A stretch of DNA of 64,000 nucleotides from contig NW_026570287.1 in NCBI RefSeq assembly GCF_019649055.1, forward strand, positions 124,001 to 188,000, written 5' to 3'. Source of the DNA: Paramacrobiotus metropolitanus (taxonomy: Eukaryota > Tardigrada > Eutardigrada > Parachela > Macrobiotidae). How positions within the stretch are numbered: position 1 is the stretch's first letter; the number at the start of each line of letters is the position of its first letter. Under the pieces are notes generated by a model. The model was not told the origin of the DNA. It did not search any database and worked only from the letters and a program-made list of their open reading frames with translations. Position numbers and translations under genes: made by a program. Below are positions 47,101 through 59,576 of the stretch, piece after piece.

Positions 47101-49457
47101 ACCACTACTATCCAGAGCACACAGCCCAGCTAAGTAAACGAGTGACCGAACGAACTACCACTACTATCCAGAGCACACAGCCCGCTAGGTGAACGAGTGA
47201 CCGAACTACCACTACTATCCAGAGTACACAGCCCAGCTAGGTAAACGAGTGACCGAACTACCAGTACTATCCAGAGCACACAGCCCAGCTAGGTAAACGA
47301 GTGACTGAACTACCACTACTATCCAGAGCACACAGACCGCTAGGTAAACGAGTGACCGAACTACCACTACTATCCAGAGTACACAGCCCGCTAGGTAAAC
47401 AAGTGACCGAACTACCAGTACTATCCAGAGCACACAGCCCAGCTAGGTAAACGAGTGACCGAACTACCACTACTATCCAGAGCACACAGACCGCTAGGTA
47501 AACGAGTGACCGAACTACCACTACTATCCAGAGTACACAGCCCGCTAGGTAAACAAGTGACCGAACTACCAGTACTATCCAGAGCACACAGCCCAGCTAG
47601 GTAAACGAGTGACCGAACTACCACTACTATCCAGAGCACACAGCCCAGCTAGGTAAACGAGTGACCGAACTACCACCAGCATCTATTGCAAGCATGCTTT
47701 AGTGGAAATTTGGTACCTGGTAGACTCGATCAAGGTCGGGAGGGAGAAGTTAACAAAAATTCCCTTCTGAGTGAAAGTGAATGCGTCTGAGTGCACAAAA
47801 GCTATAAATTCCCTTTTTATTCTATCTGCGTTTTAGCGTATTTTCGGATCATTTTGTTTCGTTGAAGGAATAAGATGTTAACTAAATAGCTGATCGAAAT
47901 CATTTGAATAAACCGGCCGTAGACTGGAGACCGCAAGAAAAGCGGAGGCGAAGCCGAGGCTGTTTCTTGTAGCTGATAGTATGACTATGTTCGATTTGCT
48001 GTGTCATATTAATTTGGCTGTTGTTTTGTAGAAACTTACCGTTCCGGAAAATCTGGATGCCAAAGCGAGTTTAGTAGCAGCTTTCCCCAATTTTCTGTAT
48101 ATCGGTTATTTCAGCCGGCTGGAAACGGAACTGAACACGATGGTGGAAAATCAGCGTTCGGTGTTGGAAGCATTTATTAAGAAAGCTTTACAACGGGCTA
48201 ATAGTGACTGCATTCGGGACACGTTGTGGCAGCGGCTGTCGGGGGTCAAGAGCGATGACGAACACACCAGGCGAAGTCAAGGGAATGTGGTACGGAGCCG
48301 TGAGAATGATGGGAGCTCTTTGTCGATTATTAGCAAAGTGAACACTGAGCAGACGCGATCAGTGCCGGTATGTAGCAGTATCATGCTTTGGATGATGAAA
48401 AATCTGAAACCGTATATATGGCTGTTTCCCTATTCTTAGCTTTGTGACGTAGGGCAGATGTATGGTTTCGTATGCACGAACACGAATAATTTTGCCCGGA
48501 TTGTTGCTATTCGTTTACGAATAGTGTTGTTTTTTCGCGTCATTTTTTTCATTTAGGGCTGATGCCTGTTTTCGGCACATCATTGATACACTTTGTTTGT
48601 GCTGTATTGACTAGCCGATCTGATTGATCAATGTTATTACTCACAGAAATTATCCGTGGCGGAATTTGAGGAATTGGTTAACCATGTTTACCGTCTGCCG
48701 ATTATCTCCTGGGATTCGCAGTTATCAATTTTCTTCCAAGGAAACCCTGCTTGGTTGAACGGCCTGCTTTTGACCATCAAGACAAATTACTGGGAAACAC
48801 AGCGTCATTTTGTTACACACCACGGAGCGTCTAGTGTAGAACACTTGGTAAGCACGTTCAACAAGGGATATAAACTTCTGACACGTTCTGTCAGTGTGGT
48901 AATTGACCACTGGCGAACTGTGAAGTATTTCGACGCGAAAACATTGGATTATGTCACTGTTTAAAAGCCCACACTTTTGAATATTTGATTTTTTTGTACA
49001 GGTAATTGTTTCGCCGTTGTTAACCGATTTGGCTGTTCATCTGGCGCTGAAAAAGGAGAACACCAGTATTGACGCCCATGTGCTTTCTCGATCTTCTGTC
49101 AGTATTGCTGATCTAAAGAGGAACGCGACATTCATCGCTTTTATGGAGGGATTTGTTAACGTTTGCTGTTTTCATATGTGGAAAAATGTATTATCTACTT
49201 AGGCTCAAGTTAGCACTTTCGTTCGAATTCTATTTTTTTCCAAATCGATTTCCTCGTTCGTACAGGGAGTTCTTATTCTACATTGATTTTATAACCGTGG
49301 TTGCTCCAGACGGTATTTTTACTAACTGTGATAATTTTAACACGTGACACTAATTGTCCGATTTTTAGTTTTTGCCGTATTTGTTTCGGCTTAATTGATT
49401 ATGTTTCTTGGAATTTTATATTTTCGTTTACAGCTGCTGCTGGTAAATGGGCTTTAA
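32101..49457 (+). CDS. SZT2: SZT2, scaffold subunit of the KICSTOR complex
   Basis: SZT2 links the GATOR1 Rab/Rag GTPase-activating complex to the other KICSTOR subunits on lysosomes, so that amino-acid shortage can switch off mTORC1. I resolved 33 exons whose phases all agree, from ATG 32101 to 49154, plus a tentative last exon 49434-49457; the sum is about 3,380 codons against about 3,400 in vertebrates. Matches to the family include EEAGQVFVMMEGMFRVSRN, DIVVVTDGILDFPDITVLD, WLHVHRISLLLEHDKP, EIWLEPQYGVS, LPTCL, MHSFLYDFHLRSIAQYV and GYHIVSFFDDF. The largest exons are 38131-39198, 39340-40000 and 41154-44059. Intron 1 appears to be GC-AG (donor AG/GCAAGT at 32186). The C terminus is the weakest part: the last exon rests on an acceptor at 49432 and an AATAAA at 49462. 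Confidence 0.93.
46775..47676. repeat. Minisatellite, about 17 copies of a 51-52-bp unit
   Basis: The unit reads GACCGAACTACCACTACTAT, then CCAGAGCACACAGCCCGCTA, then GGTAAACGAGT. Variants differ at a few sites: CCCGCT or CCCAGCT, CACTAC or CAGTAC, AGAGCAC or AGAGTAC. Blocks of about three units (roughly 154 bp) recur as higher-order copies near 47325 and 47480. It lies in the SZT2 intron 45998-48031. Open frames across it on the minus strand are by-products of the period of 51. Confidence 0.95.
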
Positions 49458-49792
49458 TTTTAATAAAATGGTTTTGGTTTACTGCAATTTTTGCTGAGAA
49501 ACTAATTATGAAATCTGGTTATTAAAGGTAAAGAACGACAGCCGTCACCGTATGTATTTATGAATGCGTTGTAAAATTGCAGGGGAAACTTTTGAGGTGG
49601 TAAAACAACACATCCACAGCAATTGTTATTTAGGTCTGTCGGGATCCTGCTGTTGATTCTGCGTAGTGCATAATTGCATACACGCAAACGGAAGTCGAAT
49701 ACCGTACTAGAATCTTCGCATTCCCATTTTAATTATGCTTCAATAACATCGAAAGCCGTTCGAGTTCACATTAAAAATGTATGACAACCAGA
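49458..49792. other. Region between SZT2 and RPS15 3' ends
   Basis: Convergent 3' regions of SZT2 and RPS15. An AATAAA word at 49462-49467 on the plus strand could serve SZT2. Nothing else is recognised. Confidence 0.5.
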
Positions 49793-50567
<775 letters not shown>

Positions 50568-51095
50568 TTTAGCTTCGTCTGAATATAACGAAAATAATGG
50601 AGATGGTAAACGTGCTCGGCTAAAAACCCTTAAAAAAGTAGTCAAGAACCGATCACTGAAAAACACACGATTCAACATAAGCAGGCTGGAGGGTCCTCCA
50701 TCGCAGACTTCACCGGTCGCACTCGGAAACGAAATCGAAGTCATTGTGGGGGCACTCACATTAAATGAGCTACCACCTAATCTCACATGGGGCATTTGTG
50801 ATGTATCGCACAGTGTGTGCGTAATGTGCACCGCGCAACGCGCACGTGCAACTGCCGTCCCCTACGTACTACGCCTTTGTGTTGGCCCCTGTTTGAAAAT
50901 TCTCTTTGAAACTTTGGTTTTCTAGGTTGTTATTTTGGATAGATTATTTTTTTTAGGAAGCATGAATTTATGTCAAAATTTTAGGAAGCATAAATTTATG
51001 TCAAAATCAATAGTAGTCACATATTGAGCCCAAAATAGTAGTCTTTTATGATTTTATGAACTAGCTTTGTTTGGTAAAGCTGCGCAAAGGATACC
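50568..51095. other. Divergent promoter region of RPS15 and PRIM1
   Basis: The 528-bp gap separates two genes that point away from each other, so it should contain both promoters. A CG-richer patch lies at 50815-50870. A 133-codon plus-strand open frame (50524-50925) overlaps the RPS15 start; I do not count it as a gene. Confidence 0.5.
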
Positions 51096-53249
51096 ATGGA
51101 AGTGGATAGCGATATAATGTCAGAAGGTGTCAGCAACAGCCCTCCAGAAAACTCCTGCAGCATTTCAAGTTCAAGCTCCGCAATTTCTCAGACTGAACGA
51201 AAGCTTGATCCTTCTGTTTACAATCCCAATGGCCTACCGGAATACCTCTCAGTTTATTACAAGCGGTTATTCCCGTACGGGTTATTTTATCGCTGGCTTA
51301 ATTATGGACACACGAGTGTCGACGAGAAGGACGATCGCGAGTTCTTCGCTAAGCGCGAATTCTGTTTCACTTTGAAGGATGATGTGTATATTCGATACAA
51401 TTCTTTCTACAATCAGAAAGAGATGGAAGCAGCGGTCATCAAGCATATGCCGTACAAAATCGACATTGGACCTGTATATTCATCGAGGGTGGAAAAAGAA
51501 AAGTATGTACTGTGGCTGTAGTAGTCCATGATTTTGCATTCCCTTTATTTTCTAATGCCAGCATTTTTTACAGTAAAAAAATTTACTATCAGGTGTTTTT
51601 CATAAATTATAAATTGTGCCTGAACTATGAGAAGAACTGGACAATGGGCATGGTCTGTTTTGCCTTCATTTGTTAATGCGTGTCAGTGAATTATGAGCTC
51701 GGCGACCCAAAACTGATTTCTTTTGGTTTGCACAGGCTGAATTCCGTTTCTGCGGTGCAGCGTGAGTTAATCTTTGATATCGATATGACGGATTACGACG
51801 AAGTGAGAGTTTGCTGTTCGGGAGCGGATATCTGTCCAAAATGTTGGCCGCTGATGGCGCTCGCGGTCAAAGTAATCCACCGTGCACTTACTGGTAAATT
51901 TTGATTTTTAAATGATTTACTGGTAATTTTTAAGCAGTTGTTATTTATAGTTGGAGTAATCTTCCATTATTGTGCAGGGTGGTTTGTTTTTGTTAAGGTT
52001 TTGTTTTTTTGCAGATGATTTTGGTTTCCAGCATATTCTGTGGGTGTATTCTGGGCGGCGTGGAGTGCACTGTTGGGTGTGCGATCACAAAGCACGCTTT
52101 CTGTCTGTGGCTGGCCGGCAAGCCATTATCGGGTACATCTCGCTTATCCAGGTAAAAATTGCTTGATCTTGTTATTCCGCGTTTTATGCAGTGACAGTAT
52201 TGTTACAAATGTTCTTGTGTTTGAAATAAAAATTTTACTCTCTGTGTGGAGCGTTTCGGTAGTTCGGGATCAGTGTCCGGTTCGTTAAATTATGTTTCCT
52301 TTTACAGCATGGGAAAATTGGTAGAGCACGTTCAGCCTACATTAGCGACTTTGACCGAAATCATTTTGCCACACAGAAAGCCCTGAAATTTGTCCAGGAG
52401 TTTTTTGTTAAACATATTGTAAATGGACAAGGTGTCATGGAATCAGAGAAGGGCTTGGAGAAGATTTACAGTATGCTGGAGGACCCGGCGTTGGTTGCCA
52501 ATGTGAAGAAAGCCATCGAGCACGTTTCTGGTAACAGGCAGCGCTGGGATAAAGTGTGCCACGAGGTACTTAACGTTTATCTTACGACAAAGTCGCCTTG
52601 TATGAATTTCACTTACAGTATTTTGCTGCTAGGTGGAGAAGTTTGCCGCAAATGCTTCGAAGTACAACAATGTAATCCTAGAGATGCAGGTGCAGTTTTG
52701 TTATCCTCGCCTGGATATCAACGTATCCAACAGTCTTAATCATCTACTGAAAAGTCCGTACTCTGTTCATCCCAAAACAGGTCACTGCTGTAATTTCTAG
52801 TAGAAACTAGAAATGCTACTTTATTAGTTTTTGTCGGCCTCTTCTGAAACCTACGTATTTTTCTTAAATGACTGATTTTTAAATTTGGTTGATAATTAAG
52901 AGATGAAATATAACATTTGCCTGGTTTTTTCCTGGAATATGATTGTTTATCTCGGTCGTTATCTGCAGGTCGCGTGTGTGTGGCATTCAATCCGGACACG
53001 GTTGACAACTTTGATCCTTTCCGAGCCCCAACAGTAAGTCAGCTGGTCGAGGAAATCAATCAGTTTAATGCGTCCCAGCGGACGACTGAAGAAGTTAGTG
53101 CCGGTGCGATCTCATCTCAGAATATTGCGGATTGGAAGAAGACTAGCCTGAAGGAAAGTTTGACTGTGTTTGAATACTTTGTTAAAAAAATGGAAATTGT
53201 TTGGAGAAAAGACAGACGTGCGCTTTCCGATCGGACAATGGAATTTTGA
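51096..53249 (+). CDS. PRIM1: DNA primase small (catalytic) subunit
   Basis: PRIM1 makes the RNA primers that DNA polymerase alpha extends during nuclear replication. Six exons (51096-51502, 51736-51893, 52015-52151, 52308-52565, 52633-52780, 52969-53249) close to 462 residues; human PRIM1 has 420. The catalytic acidic motif is FDIDMTDYD. The zinc site is CCSGADICPKCW. The nucleotide-binding motif is YSGRRGVHCWVCD. FCYPRLDINVS and HLLKSPYSVHPKTG follow at the expected places. The protein has about 45 extra N-terminal residues, Ser-rich and probably disordered, before the usual start at LPEYLSVYYKRLFPY. An alternative Met at residue 8 is in the same frame. All key residues are present. Confidence 0.97.
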
Positions 53250-53625
53250 TAGTGGTTTGTTTTTTCATCATCAGCAATCTTGTTTTTTTATTTTCCCGTT
53301 GTAAATAGGTCCACCGGGCTACGACACATTAAATGTTTGAAAACACTGAACGGGATGGATTACCCTTATAGGTATTACTCAGAATGCTTTTCCAGGTGAT
53401 CAGCTTATGAAAATCTTAAGGAATGGTTTTGCTACTGTCAGTTATCAGAGCACTCGAGATAAGGAAGAACGCCGGCTAACGGAATTTACACACCAGATTC
53501 GAACAAATTGTATAGCAAAGAAGATTTTTCTGCGAAGCATCACATCGTTACGGCCCGAGTACAAAATTCGTTCAGGACTATAAAAATCTTCCATATGCTG
53601 CAATTATCGAAGCAGGAAGGATTGG
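53250..53625. other. Convergent 3' region of PRIM1 and SRP9
   Basis: A 376-bp gap between two stop codons that face each other. I see no gene or repeat. Confidence 0.5.
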
Positions 53626-54875
53626 TTATTCTTTCGATGCCATGTAGCGCATGATCAGAGAAGAGAATTTTTCTGCCCGCTTAACATCCCGAGATGTCGT
53701 GCCGTGGTATTTCAGACACTAAAAAGCAGTTCACCTGTTATTACTCCTAAAAAATTCGATTAACACATTAAATTAATATACATATAAGTTATAACTGCTA
53801 ATCAGATTTGTAATTTCATCACAAAACGGTTTATAAACTTCTAGAAAACCAAGAACATTTCGTCAAGATTGCGACTGCACTCAAGTCAGTCAGCTGTACC
53901 AAGAACACAGGCAGCATTACCCCGTTGTATTTCTAAACTCAGTAAATTGCAACGCTGCAACAAAAACTGCAACACAAAGTTTTAACTTAATTTGGAATTA
54001 CAATCATTTCGGGAAGGCACCAATGAGAACGTAAGCATTAATGTTTACAGCGTTATTTTAAACAGTTAATTCATATCAAGTAAGTAATACTACTTGCTTA
54101 TTAAATGTTATTCATTGTAAGTACGAGCATAAAAACAGAACCAGAAGTATTTCTGCGTACTTAACAATCGATCCGAAGGAAGAAACACAATTATTTAAAA
54201 CTTACAGTTTTATCGTCCGTCATCTTTAGAATCACTTCACCATCGCTCTCGCGGTACTTTATTGTGAATCGAACCTGCAAAAATTTTTATTAGCACCATG
54301 TTCGCTCTGTTTCGTGACAATTTAAGCAGCAAAACGAGATTGGCTGGGAAACAAAAACGCTTGTATTTGAAATTTCTCATGAACACTATGCTACTGTTGT
54401 TGCAGAAAATTGTTCTCTCTTCGCACAGAAGTATTTAACAGGCTTTTGGTGGATAATTGCTGTCGGAAAGTGAAGAGGAGAACGACAGTACAAAGCACTC
54501 AACTGAACAAAACTGCTAATTTCTTTTCGAGTTATCAATATATTATTATACTAATAATATGGTAAAAAATCTATAAATATCTATCTTCTGTATAACAGCC
54601 ATATGTATATCATTATATAAAATACTGTATCAGCAGAACTGTGCAGACAGAAGCAGCATTGAATGTTTTGTTGGAGCACCGATCGAGTACGATTATTCGT
54701 GCTTCACAGCTTCAGTCCTTGACTTCTACTATATAAGTAGTACTGTAACTACTACTATTTAGTAATATCTACAAGACACTATTTTAAGTAATTTTCGACT
54801 CACTCTTCCTGGGTCAGCAAGGTATAACTCCTCTGCTCGCTTAGAAAAATCATCCCACGAAACGATATTGACCAT
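53626..54875 (-). CDS. SRP9: Signal recognition particle 9 kDa protein
   Basis: SRP9 pairs with SRP14 on the Alu domain of the SRP RNA and slows translation while ribosomes are targeted to the ER. Three exons (54804-54875, 54206-54274, 53626-53718), all phase 0, encode 77 residues, slightly shorter than human SRP9 (86). Recognisable parts are SWDDFSKRAEELYLADPGR, FTIKYRESDGEVILKMTDD and SRDVKRAEKFSSLIMRYMAS. The shortening is at the C-terminal tail beyond the conserved helix. Intron 1 (528 bp) holds nothing recognisable. Confidence 0.92.
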
Positions 54876-56204
54876 TTTGTTACTTTGTAAATCCAAATCA
54901 ATCGCTCCACGCGTCCCGACTTCCTAATTTGCAAACGCGAAGACTCAGCAAGAAATCTTTAATCACAAAATTCCAGTTCTCCGGCACAATCTTTTGTGGG
55001 TTACGTATAATAAATTACTATTACAGCATAAAATGCTAACAGAAAACCTGAACCCAAAAGTTTCAGAACCTAATAGATTTTGGATAAAACATAAAATCAG
55101 TTTATGTATGGTCGAGGAATGAAGGGATCGCAGTGCGAAATCAAGTGTTTGCGAATATTCTAGTCACAGCCATGACGTGGCAGTTACCAAGAAAAAGTCC
55201 AAAACATTATTATATTATTCTCTGCTGACAGCTGGAAAACTGGAATCCACTGGATCAAGGAAAATCGACTCAAATGGCGAGAATTTTTAATTGTTTCGGG
55301 TTTTCATACAATGCAGTAAGTTAATATCGGGAATAGGCAATATTTGTAAGCATCTTTATTGGATCCTCGGATTTGGCAGCTTTCATAGATCCTAACGATC
55401 TTCATTCTCAGTCAGTTGCTGCGTCTGCTGTGTGACGTCTGTTCATATCTGCTGTTGCGGCTATCACACGAAGATTCTCACACGCTGTCAAAAATTAAGA
55501 CCCCGAAGGCTGGATCAGATCTGAAGTGGTTTTTTGGCGCTGTGGATTTTTTTGTGTCTGGCCAACATTCAGCTCAGTCTTGCGAAGGAGAAGACGTAAT
55601 TGGATGCGGGATTGGGGATTCGTCTTCGTTTTATCATATCTGGTGAAGCTGTTATAACAGTAACCGTGTTTGGGTTCTTTTTGCAAGCAACCCGATTAGG
55701 TAGATTAGAGCCCGCGTTTGGCACTCCTGTTTTTCGTTATTATCTTGCCGGCGTCGAACACAGGAGTCACGTATGTTGATTGTTGACTTGTTAGGACAGC
55801 ACAGATGGATGCTGTGTTAGTGAATAATACTGAATATGTGCATGTTCGAAATACGGAAATTAATTGTATGATGATTACTCACAGCGACAAATCTATCGCA
55901 AGTTCGCAACTGATAAATCCTTATCTAGCAAGTAAATTAGCAATAAGTACTTACCGTCATAATTGTAGTTTGAGTTTTTAATCCTTTTGCGTACTCGTAT
56001 TGCACATCACTTGGTTTACTGTGCATTTATGATTTGTTATAACATTTATGTCACGTACTATAATTATTTGCATGATTACAATTGGTCAGGCTGACTGTTT
56101 GTAGTTTTTTTGTGCTCTCGGCTTGATAAAGGTGTAGGTTTAGCTGGAGTTATATTTTTTTGTGCGATTTTAGGATACAGGACAATTCTTAACATCGTAT
56201 TGAA
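54876..56204. other. Intergenic region between SRP9 and Derlin-2
   Basis: A 1.3-kb gap between divergent genes that should hold both promoters. Open frames such as 55416-55646 have no homology that I can see. A possible short exon at 55276-55317 (ATG GCG AGA ... before GTAAGT) has no convincing partner. Confidence 0.45.
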
Positions 56205-57856
56205 ATGGCGCATTTGACCGTGCAAGACCAGTTTTGGCGTATCCCACCAGTTACCCGAACCTACACGACGGCGTGTGTTTTGACTACGATATTGGTGGTA
56301 CGTATCTAACCTTGTATTTTCGTATGACTAGCAGGAATGCCATATTTTCTATTTGATTTATTTTCCAGCACCTGGAAATTCTTAGTCCCTTCCAGCTGTA
56401 CTACAATCCGAGTCTGATCGTCTATCGCGGCCAGATATGGAGACTGTTTTCCACATTCCTCTTCTTCGGTTCGTTTGGCTTTAACTTCCTTTTCAACCTG
56501 ATTTTCACTTACCGATACTGCCGCATGCTGGAAGAGAATCATTTTCATGGCAAAACCGCCGATTTCATTTTCATGTTTCTGTTCGGGGGACTTTTAATGG
56601 CGGTAGGTGGCATACATCTGCCGGCAATATTTATTGGCAGACTTATATACTTCATAGTGTTTCTTTGTAGATCACCGGAACTTTTGTCCAGATTCTGTTT
56701 CTGGGACAAGCCTTTACGATAATGTTGGTTTATGTATGGGCGCGGAGAAATCCTTTTGTGCGGATGAATTTCTTCGGATTGATGAACTTCCAGGCGCCTT
56801 ATTTACCTTGGGTTTTGTTGGGATTTTCGTTACTGCTGGGAAATTCGATCGCCGTTGATGTTATGGGTGAGGCTATTCTTCCTAGCATAGAACTTAAGAG
56901 TATACAGATAGTTTATAATTTATCTGTTGGTGGCAGCTTTTGACAGTTAAATATTTCCACTTGTAATTGTAAATCGATCTTTTCAAATGTGATGGTCTGA
57001 TACTGTACTGTTACGGTATTAAGTTGACTGTTAACTGTAGCAAATGCTTGGAAATCAAAACTTTTTGCTGCTTTAGTCGGTGGTGTTAGCATTTGTCGCA
57101 TACTGGGAGGTTTAGATTTGAACATTTTTAAAAAAAATATTTGTATGTGCCACGTGTAAGCATTTGTTAACTTTTACGGTAATCGTACCAGAAGGTTTAG
57201 ATTTGAACATTTTAAAAAAAATATTTGTATGTGCCACGTGTAAGCATTTGTTAACTTTTACGGTAATCGTACCAGATGCTACTGTAATTCGCTTTTGTAT
57301 TGTGTTCCATATAAAATAACTGCCTGGAATTATGTCGAATAATGAGTTTTAAATATCAGATAGAACTTTAAATATCAGATAGAACTTTTTGTGTTTGTAT
57401 ACAAATGTACACTATCGTGATTCTACCATATTAAACGCAATGAGGCGGCTCATTACTGTCTGTACTTTTGTCTTGCAGGCATCGCGGTGGGTCATGTTTA
57501 TTACTACCTGGAAGATGTTTTTCCTCGACAGCCAGGAGGATTCAAAATTTTACGAACACCCAGAATATTGTAAGTGTTTCAGTTTTCGAAGCGTAAAACA
57601 AAGAAAAAATAAGAAATGAGGACGAAAATACGGTTGTGGTATACTACAGTAGGTGTTACCGCTAGTTATGACCGCATTTTAAAAAAATAGCTGCTCATTG
57701 TATTTTGCTACATCGTATTTTTTGTTTTACAGAAAATGGATATTCGAGCGGCAACCAGTTGATCCTGTTGTGATACCACCCGAGGAACGACCTGGTGGTT
57801 TTGATTGGGGCGAAGATGTGCCGGCTAATAATGGACCAGACAACAACGCGCAATAA
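56205..57856 (+). CDS. DERL2: Derlin-2, ER-associated degradation membrane protein
   Basis: Derlins are rhomboid pseudoproteases in the ER membrane that help move misfolded proteins to the cytosol for proteasomal destruction. Five exons (56205-56297, 56369-56602, 56671-56866, 57479-57569, 57733-57856) give 245 residues. Family landmarks include [29 protein letters not shown] (the WR motif), [56 protein letters not shown] and [13 protein letters not shown]. The Ser/His catalytic pair of active rhomboids is absent, as in all derlins. The tail [12 protein letters not shown] matches Derlin-2, but the following residues ([13 protein letters not shown]) do not match the p97-binding SHP box that vertebrate Derlin-2 carries there. 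It is closer to Derlin-2/3 than to Derlin-1. Confidence 0.96.
57109..57278. repeat. Tandem duplication of an 85-bp unit in a Derlin-2 intron
   Basis: Two head-to-tail copies begin at GGTTTAGATTTGAACATTT (about 57109 and 57194). They differ by one T in a homopolymer and one base near the start. They lie in the intron between exons 3 and 4. Confidence 0.9.
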
Positions 57857-58464
57857 GCCTTGCAGCCGATAATATTCCTCGATGATATTTGTTAATTCTT
57901 TCTGTTGTTTTGTTCAAGTGGTTTTCGGACGTTAAATGTCATCGCGACAAAACAGCACTCGAAATAATTAATGCTGGTATTCCCTACTTGCGTCATTTGT
58001 CAGAGTGCTGACGAAATTGTGATGTTATGAACTGTTAGGACAATGATTTGTTAGATTATTGTCTGCCAAAGGCAAACTGTTACTGTCATTTTGTTTCGTG
58101 TATCTTGTCAATTAACGAAACAGAACAGTGTGTAAATTGCTGAAAAAAATCACTGCTAATAAATTTCAATTTCACTTCCGCAATTTCACTCTACGCCTGT
58201 ACAACACATCTTTAACACATGTTCCACATTTTTTTATCAAAGCAAGGATACAAAATACCAACTACCGAATTAAATTTTCATTTTGCAAATTTTTCGGAAT
58301 CCCAAAAAAGACCTTCAAAAGGTCTTCACTTCAATTTTCACCCATATAAACAGGATGAGATCAAATACTACCCAGAAAATTAAAAGGTATAACCAATTAT
58401 TCCAACACAAGTGTCTATCAAAGACAGCTCCTTCCAAGATACAGCTCCGTCCATTCCATTTAAA
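57857..58464. other. Convergent 3' region of Derlin-2 and RPB10
   Basis: A 0.6-kb gap with both 3' untranslated regions. No gene or repeat is recognised. Confidence 0.5.
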
Positions 58465-58924
58465 CTACTTTTCCAGTGGAACAAAGTTGAGAAGCTTCTC
58501 AATGAGATCAACATGGCCAAGCAGCATTCGGCGGCAACAATATCTCTTCAGACCCAGCGCGTCCAGAGCGTCGCCCTCCTGAAAAAGGTACAATACATTA
58601 TCCGTAAGTAACGAACGAAGGTCGAAGTTCTTCATTATATCCCACAACATGGTACTAGATATTAACGAATCACGGGCATACTGTATACCCTGAAGAACCA
58701 TGGTACTTTAACATCATGCTGCGCTAACCGCAAATGCGCTACTAGCACCAAAGTTAGTCAGATGTACAGTAAACTAGAAATTAGTACCATTATTCTCGCA
58801 ATCTCATACAGCCACAGCATTCATAAATTCTTACCTGGTAGTCGTTTGCCAAGAGATTGATATACTGCTCCCATTTATTCCCGATGACTTTCCCGCAAGT
58901 GAAACATCGCACGGGTATGATCAT
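58465..58924 (-). CDS. POLR2L: RNA polymerases I, II and III subunit RPABC5 (RPB10)
   Basis: RPB10 is a small zinc-binding subunit shared by all three nuclear RNA polymerases and helps hold the core together. Two phase-0 exons (58835-58924 and 58465-58578) encode exactly 67 residues, the human length. The start [19 protein letters not shown] and the end [20 protein letters not shown] are nearly identical to human. The four zinc ligands are present: the CFTC pair and the adjacent CC. Confidence 0.98.
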
Positions 58925-59576
58925 TTTAATGCTGCGGTTCGCTGTCCGCGATCTCACCAGCCTGTAGTGTGATCACCGCGAGTGGTTTGCTACCCGCGAA
59001 AGGAACTCTCTGTAAACGGATTAAATACGAACAAAGTGCTTTGTCTAGCAGATTTCAACTTTTCAGCTGTAAAAATCGTAAAAAATTAGTTCCTATCGGG
59101 ACTTAACACTTAACAGCAGAACTAAATTTAACTTGCCATCACAATGCGTAATAAAGTGTTTTGTGATGTTCTTTGCGACGCGCGTTTTGCTCAAACGGCT
59201 CACCATAACATACAAAGAAACCGAAAAACTGCCCACGTTGAAATAAGAGGTAGCCACAAACGAACGCAAAATGGCACGGTACACCAACAATTCCTGTACA
59301 CCCCAGCAGATGGTTTCCTACCACCGGCTTTCCACAATGCCTTGCGCAAGCGGTCTCACTCAAGTGGTGCTGAAGAAGTCTCTGCCACTGCGGCATTTAT
59401 TCGCCAAAAATTTACCCTGCCGCCGTCTGCATTTTAAATAAAGTGCAGTGAATCAGTTTGATTCATTTTGAATTTGCAGTGAATCAGTTTGATTCATTTT
59501 GAATTTCAGTTGCCTTAGGTCCCTGAAATATTCGTATATCGGTATTGATATCTATCTGTGATTCAAGTCGGATATC
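58925..59576. other. Divergent promoter region of RPB10 and the nucleolin-like gene
   Basis: A 652-bp gap between two genes pointing away from each other. It contains a 31-bp tandem duplication close to the nucleolin-like start. The open frames at 59093-59437 have no recognisable features. Confidence 0.5.
59445..59506. repeat. 31-bp tandem duplication upstream of the nucleolin-like gene
   Basis: Two perfect copies (59445-59475 and 59476-59506) each contain GAATCAGTTTGATTC, a short palindrome-like core. They end 71 bp before the start codon, so they lie in the promoter or 5' UTR. Confidence 0.9.

Noticed and set aside
46557-47639. Several minus-strand open frames of 70-136 codons with repeated SSGSSVTRLPSG-type peptides
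   Set aside because: They are by-products of the 51-52-bp minisatellite in an SZT2 intron; frames break wherever a 52-bp unit occurs, and no start context or splice structure is seen.
48848-48963. Extension of the SZT2 exon beyond 48847
   Set aside because: A GTAAGC donor at 48848 in phase 0 joins smoothly to the next exon at 49002; the extra residues do not resemble SZT2.
55276-55646. Possible gene upstream of Derlin-2 with an ATG exon and a GTAAGT donor
   Set aside because: No second exon in phase encodes anything recognisable; it may be a non-coding transcript or chance.
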